DNA from: Pseudodonghicola sp048268305
Lineage (GTDB): Bacteria; Pseudomonadota; Alphaproteobacteria; Rhodobacterales; Rhodobacteraceae
Assembly (NCBI RefSeq): GCF_048268305.1
Contig: NZ_JBLWVT010000007.1
Span: 124,001 to 188,000 of the forward strand
Length of the DNA: 64,000 bases
Reading direction: 5' to 3'
Shown: in pieces, positions 32,202-40,375 of the stretch
Position numbering within the stretch: the stretch's first letter is position 1
How the letters are laid out: every line of letters begins with the position of its first letter
Program-made: the position numbers and the translations under genes
The notes under the pieces: generated by a model
Told to the model about the DNA's origin: nothing
Database searches by the model: none
The model's input: only the letters and a program-made list of their open reading frames with translations

Positions 32202-32388
32202 GCCTCGTTTCGCATCGGCGATCCGACGCCGGGGCGGGGCGGTGGGCTGGTGAACATCTTGACAGAAAGCCCCCCTGGGGATCATCCTTTTGCCTATCTA
32301 CTGAGCGCATTTCGACGGGTCGCGCTCGTTGGGCGTCTGTCGCCGGAACGAGAGGCGAGCGGTTCGCCCATTTGAATGAGGATTTGAG

Positions 32389-33666
32389 ATGTTGAAACGT
32401 AATCTTTGCGCATCGATCGTCGTTGCCAGCACGATCGTGGTGAGCGCCGGCCGTGCCCAGGCGAATGACGCGACCTCTCTGATCGGGGGGGCGATCCTGG
32501 GCGGGATCATCGTCAACGAAGTGAACAAGAACAAGCAGCGCCAGCAGCAGCAACAACAGCAACTGCTGCAGCAGCAGCAGCAACAGCAGCAACAACAGAA
32601 TTCCACGGTGCGGCGTAGCTCGGTCTCGTCGTCGCAGCGCGAGGCGAACCGCCAGGTGCAGGTGGCGCTGAACTATTTCGGCTATAACGTCGGCACCCCC
32701 GACGGCGCGCTGGGCAGCAACAGCCGCAACGGCATCCGCCGCTATCAGGCGGACATGGGCTATGGGGTGGATGGCTATCTCGACCCGCACGAGCAGGACT
32801 TCCTGCTGGCCAGCTATCAGCGCGCGCTCTCCAGCGCCCAGATGGCGCCCTACAATCAGATCGTGGCGACCCAGGGCTATCCGGGCCTGCTGCGCACCTA
32901 TCGCAACGAACAGCTTGGCATCGCCACGCCGGGGACGCAGATGGCGGTGACCCCCGCGCCGGTTCCGATGCCCACCCAGCCCGAGCCGGTCAGCACCCGC
33001 GCCGATACCGGGGCCGCACTGCCGAGCTTTGGCTTCCAGGCGCCGCAGAACTCGATGCGCGGCCAATGTGATCAGGTCAACGTGCGTACCGCTGCCAATG
33101 GCGGGCTGAGCGCTCCGGGCCAGATCTCCGACCCGACCCTGGCGCTGAACGAACAGTTCTGCCTGGCCCGCACCCAGGCGATGTCCGACACCTCGCGGAT
33201 CGAAGCGACGATTCCGAACATGAGCCAGGATCAGATCGAGGCGCAATGCGCCGGTCTGGCCCAGGCCATCGCGCCGCAGATCGCGGCCATCGGCAGCACG
33301 CCGGCGGCGCAGGTGATTGCCTCGACCAAGGCGTTTCTCGACGGGTCGGGCCAGCCGATGGCTCAGGTGATTTCCGGCGGCAAGGTCTGCCTCGGTGCCG
33401 GTTATCGCGCCGATGACGCGGAAATGGCGCTGGCCTCCGCCGTGCTGCTGACCGCGGCCGGGGAGGGTGGCTATGGCGAGATGGTCAGCCACCAGCTGCG
33501 CGAAGGCTTCGGCACGGCGCCGGCCGCGCCCCAGGTGGCGGCAAGCTGGATGCAGGTGGCGCTGGGGTCGACCCCGGTGCTGGGCCAGACGCCGGAACGT
33601 CTGGCCGTGCTCAAGGCCACCAGCGGCGGCATCGTCCCGGTGTTCCCGACCGTCTCGGGCAACTGA
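32389..33666 (+). CDS. Secreted peptidoglycan-binding-domain protein with polyglutamine tract
   Basis: A 425-residue exported protein. Signal peptide at about 1-26 (ending GRAQAN), then a glycine-rich hydrophobic stretch LIGGAILGGIIVNEV, then a Gln-rich run at 50-70 (18 Gln in 21 positions, encoded by CAG and CAA codons). A PG_binding_1-like domain follows at about 84-140: REANRQVQVALNYFGYNVGTPDGALGSNSRNGIRRYQ. The C-terminal 280 residues contain a Cys-containing globular domain I do not recognise. It may attach to the cell wall and span the periplasm. The gene ends 20 bases before a terminator. Confidence 0.8.
   Translation: MLKRNLCASIVVASTIVVSAGRAQANDATSLIGGAILGGIIVNEVNKNKQRQQQQQQQLLQQQQQQQQQQNSTVRRSSVSSSQREANRQVQVALNYFGYNVGTPDGALGSNSRNGIRRYQADMGYGVDGYLDPHEQDFLLASYQRALSSAQMAPYNQIVATQGYPGLLRTYRNEQLGIATPGTQMAVTPAPVPMPTQPEPVSTRADTGAALPSFGFQAPQNSMRGQCDQVNVRTAANGGLSAPGQISDPTLALNEQFCLARTQAMSDTSRIEATIPNMSQDQIEAQCAGLAQAIAPQIAAIGSTPAAQVIASTKAFLDGSGQPMAQVISGGKVCLGAGYRADDAEMALASAVLLTAAGEGGYGEMVSHQLREGFGTAPAAPQVAASWMQVALGSTPVLGQTPERLAVLKATSGGIVPVFPTVSGN
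32536..32598 (+). repeat. CAG/CAA glutamine-codon repeat within the PG-binding protein gene
   Basis: A 63-base stretch of repeated CAG and CAA codons (interrupted by CGC and CTG codons) encodes Gln50-Gln70. Trinucleotide tracts of this sort are rare in bacteria and could vary in length through slippage. Confidence 0.8.
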
Positions 33667-33686
33667 GCCTTAGATATGGATTGAAG

Positions 33687-33720
33687 AAAGGCCCGTCCCC
33701 CGGTGGGGCGGGCCTTTTGT
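33687..33720. terminator. Intrinsic terminator between PG-binding protein gene and parE
   Basis: AAAGGCCCG...CCCC pairs with GGGGCGGGCCTTT around a CGGT loop (one bulged T), followed on the plus strand by TTTTGT and on the minus strand by TTTCTTC. It starts 20 bases after the upstream stop and can serve the convergent parE too. Confidence 0.8.
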
Positions 33721-33816
33721 CATGCAGGTGTTCCAGTTGCCAAGTGATGCATTCGAGGTCTGCGGTGCGCGGCGAGGCGCCCACTTTGGGGGGAGTATGG
33801 CGGGGCGGCCGGCCCC

Positions 33817-35775
33817 TTACACATCCAGCTCCTCGACGAACCGCGCGTTCTCCTGGATGTACTGGAACCGCAGCTCGGGTTTCTTGCCCATCAGCCGTTC
33901 CACCAGATCGCCGGTCTCGCCCGGTTCGTCCTCGTCGATGGTGACCCGGATCAGCTTGCGCGATTTCGGATCCATGGTGGTTTCCTTCAGATCCTTGGCA
34001 TCCATCTCGCCCAGACCCTTGAACCGGCTGACGTCGATCTTGCCCTTGCCGCCCAGTCCCTTCTCCAGCCAGATGTCGCGCTCCGCCTCGTCCAGCGCAT
34101 AGATGCGGCGGGCGCCTTGCGTCAGGCGGAACAGTGGCGGGCAGGCCAGATAGAGGTGGCCGGTGTCGATCATCGGCCGCATCTGGGTGAAGAAGAAGGT
34201 CATCAGAAGCGAGGCGATATGCGCCCCGTCGACGTCGGCGTCGGTCATGATGATGACCTTGTCATAGCGCAGATCGTCGATGTTGAACTTGCTGCCGAGC
34301 CCGACGCCCAGGGCCTGGCTGAGGTCAGAAATTTCGGCGTTCGACCCCAGTTTGTTGGAGGCCGCCCCCAGCACGTTGAGGATTTTGCCGCGCAACGGCA
34401 GCAGCGCCTGGGTCTTCCGGTCCCGTGCCATCTTGGCCGAGCCACCGGCCGAGTCGCCTTCGACGATGAACAGCTCGGTCCCCTCACGCACGTTGGAGGA
34501 ACAATCGACCAGCTTGCCGGGCAGGCGCAACTTCTTGGTGGCGGTCTTGCGGGCGGTTTCCTTTTCCTGACGGCGGCGCAGCCGTTCCTCGGCGCGCAGC
34601 ACCAGGAAATCCAGGATGGCGCCGGCGCTCTTGGTATCGGCGGCCAGCCAGTTGTCGAAATGGTCGCGCACCGCATTCTCGACCAACCGCTGCGCCTCGA
34701 CGGTGGCGAGGCGATCCTTGGTCTGGCCGACGAATTCGGGTTCGCTGATAAAGCAGGACACCAGCGCGCAGCCGCCGGTGGTCAGATCCTCGCGGGTGAT
34801 CTCCTTGGCCTTGCGGTTGTTCACCAGCTCGCCATAGGCGCGGATGCCCTTGAGGATCGCGGCCCAGAAGCCGGCCTCATGGGTGCCGCCTTCGGGGGTC
34901 GGCACGGTGTTGCAATAGGATTGAATGAACCCGTCGCGGGATGGCGTCCAGTTGATTGCCCATTCCACCTTGCCCGGCACGCCGAACCGTTCGGTGAAAT
35001 CGACGGTGCCGGAAAACGGCTGGTCGGCATAGGTCGAGACGCCGGCCAGCGTCTCCTTCAGGTAATCCGCCAGGCCGCCGGGGAAATGGAAGGTGGCCTC
35101 AAGCGGGGTCTCGCCATCGTCGATTTCGGATTTCCAACGGATTTCCACGCCGGAGAACAGATAGGCTTTCGAGCGGATCGACTTGAACAGCCGCGCCGGC
35201 TTGAAGCGATGCGAGCCGAAGATCTCCGGATCCGCGTGGAAGGTGACCGTGGTGCCGCGCCGGTTCGGTGCGGCGCCGATCTTCTCCACCGGGCCTTGCG
35301 GAATGCCGCGGGAGAATCGCTGTTCGTAAAGCGTCTTGTCGCGGGCCACCTGGACCACCATCAGATCCGACAGCGCGTTGACCACCGAGGCGCCAACCCC
35401 GTGCAGACCGCCGGAGGTCTGATAGGCCTTGCCAGAGAATTTGCCGCCCGCGTGCAGCGTGCAGAGGATCACCTCAAGCGCCGATTTGCCGGGAAACTTC
35501 GGGTGCGGGTCGACCGGAATGCCGCGGCCGTTGTCCTTGACGGTGAGCGAATAATCCGCGTGCAGCTCGATCTCGATCCGGTTGGCATAGCCCGCCACCG
35601 CCTCGTCCATCGAGTTGTCGAGGATTTCGGCCACCAGATGGTGCAGCGCCCGCTCGTCGGTGCCGCCGATATACATGCCGGGGCGCTTGCGGACGGGCTC
35701 CAGCCCCTCCAGCACTTCGATCGAGGAGGCATCATAGGTGGCGGATTCGGTCCCGGAAAGGAGATCGTCAGGCAT
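33817..35775 (-). CDS. parE: DNA topoisomerase IV subunit B
   Basis: A 652-residue GHKL ATPase subunit of topoisomerase IV, which decatenates daughter chromosomes with ParC. The ATPase domain carries LVAEILDNSMDEA (Glu50 general base, Asn54 Mg ligand), DNGRGIPVD and GGLHGVGASVVNAL. The TOPRIM region has EGDSAGGSAKMARD and TDADVDGAHI. The shorter C-terminus without the GyrB insert and the RKRPGMYIGGTDERALHHL segment fit ParE rather than GyrB. The frame extends upstream to 35988, but MPDDLLSG at 35775 is the natural start. parC is not in the window. Confidence 0.96.
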   Translation of the reverse strand: MPDDLLSGTESATYDASSIEVLEGLEPVRKRPGMYIGGTDERALHHLVAEILDNSMDEAVAGYANRIEIELHADYSLTVKDNGRGIPVDPHPKFPGKSALEVILCTLHAGGKFSGKAYQTSGGLHGVGASVVNALSDLMVVQVARDKTLYEQRFSRGIPQGPVEKIGAAPNRRGTTVTFHADPEIFGSHRFKPARLFKSIRSKAYLFSGVEIRWKSEIDDGETPLEATFHFPGGLADYLKETLAGVSTYADQPFSGTVDFTERFGVPGKVEWAINWTPSRDGFIQSYCNTVPTPEGGTHEAGFWAAILKGIRAYGELVNNRKAKEITREDLTTGGCALVSCFISEPEFVGQTKDRLATVEAQRLVENAVRDHFDNWLAADTKSAGAILDFLVLRAEERLRRRQEKETARKTATKKLRLPGKLVDCSSNVREGTELFIVEGDSAGGSAKMARDRKTQALLPLRGKILNVLGAASNKLGSNAEISDLSQALGVGLGSKFNIDDLRYDKVIIMTDADVDGAHIASLLMTFFFTQMRPMIDTGHLYLACPPLFRLTQGARRIYALDEAERDIWLEKGLGGKGKIDVSRFKGLGEMDAKDLKETTMDPKSRKLIRVTIDEDEPGETGDLVERLMGKKPELRFQYIQENARFVEELDV

Positions 35776-36086
35776 CGGCTGCTGCTCATTCTTGTTGGTT
35801 GGCGGCCAGTATGCCAGAGCTGCCGGTCGGGGGAAAGTGGGGCCTGTCACTGGCAATGACCTGAGCCCCTGATCCTCCTTCTGGTTTGGTGCAGAGTCTG
35901 TCCCAACCATCAAACCCCGCGCCCGTACTTTCAGTGAGGTTCGTGAGAGATACGTATTTCTCCCTTGATCGGAAAAGGTTGGCTCCATCTGACGCCCTCT
36001 CCAACTTCATTCATGAAATGAAGTTCTCTCGAACGAATGGGATGTCACGGATCACGCCACTGATCCCCGTCTGAAGGGAGGCGCTC

Positions 36087-36968
36087 TCAGGGCCGGTCGC
36101 ACCACTCCAGGACGGCGCGCGCCACCTGTTGCGGGATCTGATGGCAGATCCAGTGATCGGCGCCGTTGAACTCCACCCGGGTCAGATCGGGGGCGTAATC
36201 CTCAAGACCTTCGGTCGCCTCGGGCAGCAGGGCGGTATCTCCCAGCCCCCAGAGCAGCAGATGCGGGCAGCGCACCATCAACCTGTCCTTCGGCGGCTCG
36301 GGCAGATCGGTGATCGGCTCTCCCGGTTTCGCCACCTGCAGGGGCGAGGCGCGATACCAGTGGATCATCGTCTTCAGCCGGCCGGGGCGCGACCATTCGG
36401 TGACGTATTCGGCCAATTTCGCCGGCGTCATCCAGGCGTGGTCCATCTTCGCCAGGAACAGGGCCTTCATCTTGGCGAAGTCATCGGCGGCAAGCCGATC
36501 CTCGGACCCGTCGTGGCGCAGCATCAGGATATATTGCGACGCTTCCGCCTGGGCGCCGCCCCGGGCCAGCGCGCGCTGGAAGGGGACCGGGTGAACCCCG
36601 TTGGCGATGATCAGCCGGCGGACCAGTTCGGGGCGGAACATCGCCAGCCCATAGGCCACCGCCGCGCCCCAGTCGTGGCCCATCACCGTCAGCGGGCCGC
36701 CGCCCAGGTGGTCGATCAGCGCCGCCATGTCGCCGACCAGTTGCGAGCCGCGATACATCGACACATCGTCCGGCGACCAGCTCTGGCCATAGCCGCGCTG
36801 ATCCGGGGCGACGCAGTGAAAGCGTTCGGCCAGCAGCGGTGCCAGCTCGGCCCAGGCGCCGCCGTATTCGGGGAAGCCATGCAGCAGCAAAAGCGGCGGA
36901 TTCGCCGGATTGCCCCAGCGGCGCAGAAGGAACGGGTGGCCGTTCAGATCAATACTCTCGGTTTTCAT
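36087..36968 (-). CDS. Epoxide-hydrolase-like alpha/beta hydrolase
   Basis: A 293-residue alpha/beta hydrolase. The HGFPEYGGAW oxyanion segment is at 30-39 and the nucleophile is Asp99 in VMGHDWGAAVA, which assigns it to the epoxide hydrolase/haloalkane dehalogenase branch and not to Ser esterases. The catalytic His is in NGADHWICHQ near 270. A helical cap lies at about 130-215. Substrate unknown. Divergent from the MATE exporter with 108 bases between, so they may share a promoter region. Confidence 0.9.
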   Translation of the reverse strand: MKTESIDLNGHPFLLRRWGNPANPPLLLLHGFPEYGGAWAELAPLLAERFHCVAPDQRGYGQSWSPDDVSMYRGSQLVGDMAALIDHLGGGPLTVMGHDWGAAVAYGLAMFRPELVRRLIIANGVHPVPFQRALARGGAQAEASQYILMLRHDGSEDRLAADDFAKMKALFLAKMDHAWMTPAKLAEYVTEWSRPGRLKTMIHWYRASPLQVAKPGEPITDLPEPPKDRLMVRCPHLLLWGLGDTALLPEATEGLEDYAPDLTRVEFNGADHWICHQIPQQVARAVLEWCDRP

Positions 36969-37076
36969 GGCGCCACTCTAGCCGCTTGCGGCCCTTCGGC
37001 AACGAAAATTGCTGGGCAAGGCGGCGGTGCGGGCGCCAGCTTGCCAGGTGAGGGGGCGGCGTCTATTGGCTGAAAG

Positions 37077-38441
37077 ATGATCAAAAGAATGTCATATGCC
37101 GGCCACGCCAAGGCCATCGCGCTGTTGGGGCTGCCGTTGATCGGCGGCAATCTGGCGCAATTCGCCATCGGCATGACCGATAGCGTGATGCTGGGCTGGT
37201 ACGGGGTCGAGGCGCTGGCGGCAGTGACATTGGCCAATAGCTATTATTTCGTCATCTATCTGACCGGCGCCGGCTTTGGCTGGGCGGTGATGCCAATGGT
37301 CGCCGCCGCCAATGGCGAGGGCGACGATGTCAGCGCGCGGCGCTCGGCGCGGATGGGGCTGTGGCTGTCCTGGCTGTTCGCGGCCGCCGCGATGCCGGCG
37401 CTCTGGTGGGCTGAGCCGATCCTGCGCGCGATGGGGCAGCAGGCCGAGGTTTCGGCCGATGCAGCGCACTATCTGCGGATCTCCGGCTGGGGGCTGTTCC
37501 CGGCACTCTTGCTGGTGGTGCTGAAATCCTATCTGGCGGCGATGGAGCGGACGCAGATCGTGCTCTGGATCACGGTGCTGGCGGCGCTGACCAATGCGGC
37601 GGCGAATTACGTCTTCATCTTCGGCCACTTCGGGGCGCCGGAACTCGGGGTACGCGGGGCGGCGCTGGCCTCTGTGATCACCCAGATCATCGCGCTGGTG
37701 GCGGTGGTGGCCTATGTGCTGCGGGCCTTGCCCGAACATGAGCTGTTCCGACGCTTCTGGCGCCCGGATTGGGAGATGTTCGCCCGGGTCTTCCGCCTTG
37801 GGGTGCCGATCGGGCTGACCAGCCTCAGCGAGGTGACGCTGTTCACCGCATCGTCGTTGATGATGGGCTGGCTGGGCATCGTACCGCTGGCGGCCCATGG
37901 GATCGCGCTGCAGCTCGCCTCGGCCACCTTCATGGTGCACATGGGGCTGAGCAATGCGGCGACCGTCCGGGTTGGCAATGCCTATGGCCGTGGTGATCGC
38001 GCGCATATGATGCGCGGGGCGCTGGTGGTGACGGTGATGTCGCTGGGGCTGGCGCTGCTGGCGAGCGCGGCTTTCCTGATCTGGCCCGAGGCATTGATTT
38101 CGCTTTTCCTCGACCCGGCCGATCCGGAGCGGGCGCAGATTCTGTCGATCGGGGTCGGGCTGCTGGCGGCGGCGGCGCTGTTCCAACTGGTCGACGGCGG
38201 CCAGGTGGTGGCGCTGGGGCTGTTGCACGGGGTGCAGGACATGACCATGCCGATGGTGATCGCGGCGCTGTCCTACTGGGTGGTCGGGCTGCCGTGTTCC
38301 TATCTGCTGGGCTTCACCTTCGGCTTCGGCGGCATCGGCATCTGGCTTGGGCTGGTGCTGGGGCTGGCCTGTGCGGCGGTGCTGCTGATGGCGCGGTTCT
38401 GGCGGCTCGGGCTCGGGCAGGGGGGCTCGGTCCAGACCTGA
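37077..38441 (+). CDS. MATE family efflux transporter (NorM-like)
   Basis: A 454-residue inner-membrane exporter with about 12 helices arranged as two MATE repeats. The opening GLPLIGGNLAQFAIGMTDSVMLGWYG and the second-repeat GVPIGLTSLSEVTLFTASSLMMG are typical of NorM-type Na+/H+-driven multidrug exporters. It would expel cationic drugs or metabolites. An ATG 12 bases downstream (MSYAG) is an alternative start. Divergent from the epoxide-hydrolase-like gene. Confidence 0.93.
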   Translation: MIKRMSYAGHAKAIALLGLPLIGGNLAQFAIGMTDSVMLGWYGVEALAAVTLANSYYFVIYLTGAGFGWAVMPMVAAANGEGDDVSARRSARMGLWLSWLFAAAAMPALWWAEPILRAMGQQAEVSADAAHYLRISGWGLFPALLLVVLKSYLAAMERTQIVLWITVLAALTNAAANYVFIFGHFGAPELGVRGAALASVITQIIALVAVVAYVLRALPEHELFRRFWRPDWEMFARVFRLGVPIGLTSLSEVTLFTASSLMMGWLGIVPLAAHGIALQLASATFMVHMGLSNAATVRVGNAYGRGDRAHMMRGALVVTVMSLGLALLASAAFLIWPEALISLFLDPADPERAQILSIGVGLLAAAALFQLVDGGQVVALGLLHGVQDMTMPMVIAALSYWVVGLPCSYLLGFTFGFGGIGIWLGLVLGLACAAVLLMARFWRLGLGQGGSVQT

Positions 38442-38510
38442 CAGACGGCACAGGACGAGAGGGGCTGGTGGCCCATCGTCGTCTGTAAGTCTCTGCAATA
38501 TGAAGAGTTT

Positions 38511-38585
38511 TGGAGCGGGCGAAGAGATTCGAACTCTCGACCCCAACCTTGGCAAGGTTGTGCTCTACCCCTGAGCTACGCCCGC
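38511..38585 (-). tRNA. tRNA-Gly (anticodon GCC), copy 1
   Basis: On the minus strand the molecule runs GCGGGCG...CGCCCGC with encoded CCA (38511-38513). The anticodon arm CAACC-TTGCCAA-GGTTG gives anticodon GCC, reading GGC and GGU. It is identical over its length to the neighbouring copy. Confidence 0.97.
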
Positions 38586-38612
38586 ATCCTTGGGTAGGTC
38601 TTTGTTACTCTC

Positions 38613-38687
38613 TGGAGCGGGCGAAGAGATTCGAACTCTCGACCCCAACCTTGGCAAGGTTGTGCTCTACCCCTGAGCTACGCCCGC
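38613..38687 (-). tRNA. tRNA-Gly (anticodon GCC), copy 2
   Basis: Identical in sequence to the copy 102 bases away, including encoded CCA (38613-38615). The short flank TCCTTGRGT is also repeated, so this is a recent tandem duplication of about 102 bases. The pair is probably transcribed together from the minus strand. Confidence 0.97.
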
Positions 38688-38804
38688 GTCCTTGAGTGAG
38701 GCGTGAGATATAAATATCCAGCCGGGGCTGCAAGTGGAAAATGCATGGGGCGGGAGGATTTTTCTGTCTTGGCGCGGACCTGTGCCGGAGGGGGGAACGA
38801 TCGG

Positions 38805-39962
38805 TCAGGCGCCGGGGCGAAGCGGGGCCGGAATGGGTTCGAGAAACTGCCGCTGGTTCTTGCAGTGACGCATCGCCATCGTCCTGGCCTCCTTCCCGCT
38901 GATCAGCGCGCGGGCGGGGTGTTGGGGGTTGTCCGTCCTGCTGGCAAGCTCCGGGAACAGCAGGAAAATCTCTTCACGCGCTTCCGGCGGCACGCTCCTC
39001 AGCGCCTCGGGGCCGGTATAGAACGATTCGCTCAATGCGCCGTTGGCGGTGACGATCTGATGATCATCGAACAGGATATGATAATAGGTCACCTCGCCTG
39101 TTTCGTCGGCGACCTCGACCCCGGGGGCTCCGATCAGGTGCTTGGCGGCGACCAGAACCTCGGGGCTGTCGAACATCCGGGCCGAGATGCGCGAGGACAC
39201 CAGCATCCGGTGCTGTGGTGAGACCAGCAGATCCTCGCGCGGGGTGCGGGGACCGAGCGCGCCGGCGGCGATCCGGATCGGTCTCAGCTGGGGGTAGAGG
39301 GCCAGCTCCTCGGCGCTCAGACGGCGCGACAGGATCATGCGGATCGGCTTCGGTCCGTTGTCCAGCGTCGTCACGCGGTGACCGCGTTCCAGATCCTCGA
39401 CCGGAATTTCGCCGTGCAGGGTGGCGATCAGCGTGCCCTTGGCAAAGCAGGGAGGCGGCGGCGGAGGGGCGCGCATCTCTTGCCCGTCCTCTCCCGAACC
39501 GCGCAGGATGGTCAGCCGGGTGTCCTCCGGCGGCCAGGCGCCGTCGAAAGTATAGCCGATCACCGTGCTGCCGGAGTAGGGGTTGTTGGGGTCGCTGTCG
39601 ACGCTTACCGCCACCAGGCGGTATTTGTTGCCGCTCTGATCTACGGCCCAGAGTTCATATTCATCCTCGATCCGCAGCCCCGAGGAATAGGTGGTTCCAT
39701 CGACGGTGACGCTGTCACTGATCACCTGGCTGTGCGGCGGGAAGTGGCCGCCGCTCCACCAGGGATTGGCGGGATCGTCCTGCAGCCTGTCGTCGGCGTC
39801 GTTGACGCCGACGGTGACCAGATCGCTGTTGGAATAGGTGAACTTATAGCTGCCCCAGTCCCAGCCGCTGCCGCTGCCATATTGGATCTGGAAATCGCTG
39901 GGTTGAGGACCGATGAAATTGAGGCCCGACAGGGGAATGAGCTGAAGCGAATAGGTAGACAT
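38805..39962 (-). CDS. Hint domain protein with intact nucleophilic Cys
   Basis: A 385-residue protein. Residues about 1-165 form an unassigned beta-rich domain (Tyr/Ser/Gly/Asp-rich, starting MSTYSLQLIPLSGLNFIG). A run of Pro precedes the Hint_2 domain at about 171: PPCFAKGTLIATLHGEIPVE, with Cys at the splice-like position, then LLVSPQHRMLVSS (PQHR block) and YYHILFDDHQIVTANGALSE. These motifs match Hedgehog/intein-type domains common in Rhodobacteraceae surface or secreted proteins. There is no classical signal peptide, so a type I (RTX-like) export is possible but unproven. Confidence 0.9.
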   Translation of the reverse strand: MSTYSLQLIPLSGLNFIGPQPSDFQIQYGSGSGWDWGSYKFTYSNSDLVTVGVNDADDRLQDDPANPWWSGGHFPPHSQVISDSVTVDGTTYSSGLRIEDEYELWAVDQSGNKYRLVAVSVDSDPNNPYSGSTVIGYTFDGAWPPEDTRLTILRGSGEDGQEMRAPPPPPPCFAKGTLIATLHGEIPVEDLERGHRVTTLDNGPKPIRMILSRRLSAEELALYPQLRPIRIAAGALGPRTPREDLLVSPQHRMLVSSRISARMFDSPEVLVAAKHLIGAPGVEVADETGEVTYYHILFDDHQIVTANGALSESFYTGPEALRSVPPEAREEIFLLFPELASRTDNPQHPARALISGKEARTMAMRHCKNQRQFLEPIPAPLRPGA

Positions 39963-40375
39963 GGAACCGACCTTCTGGCGCTGCTGCTTTTCCCCGTGAT
40001 GCCGCGAGTTCGGGGCTGGTTCTGTCTATGGGGGCCTGAAGTCGTTACTTTTCACTTGCTTGGGTCGGGGAAAGTCAGGCGAATTTTGTCTATTCAGGCT
40101 TCGGAACGATCGTCGGAACCGTGTTGGCGAAGACGTTTCTCCGCCGGGAAAGCGCCCAGGGTACGTAATCTAACTATTTGATTGTAAGTGAAAAAAAATA
40201 TTTTCCGTCGGATCGGTTGCCATATCGCGGCGGGACCGATGCGGCTTGGGCCCCGGGGCCGCGTGCGCGGCGGCGGGGCTGAAAAGATATCAAATGTTAT
40301 CTAAATTCCGACAGCTCGCGGCGGCTGACGGCCATCGCCGTCCCGCACCAGAGGCGCGAGACGGCGGGCAGGGGG
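39963..40375. other. Intergenic region with AT-rich patch, no gene recognised
   Basis: About 410 bases upstream of the Hint gene and downstream of pyruvate carboxylase. The stretch 40160-40205 is AT-rich (CTAACTATTTGATTGTAAG then a run of A) and may include the Hint gene promoter on the minus strand. No convincing terminator for pyc or protein-coding frame was found. Confidence 0.45.

Noticed and set aside
32536..32598. CAG/CAA run considered as a CRISPR-like or satellite array
   Set aside because: It is in frame inside a coding region and encodes polyglutamine; no spacers or direct repeats of CRISPR type.
38511..38700. Tandem tRNA-Gly considered as an integration (att) site
   Set aside because: No integrase, no partial 3' tRNA copy and no foreign-looking island follow; the repeat is explained by simple tandem duplication.
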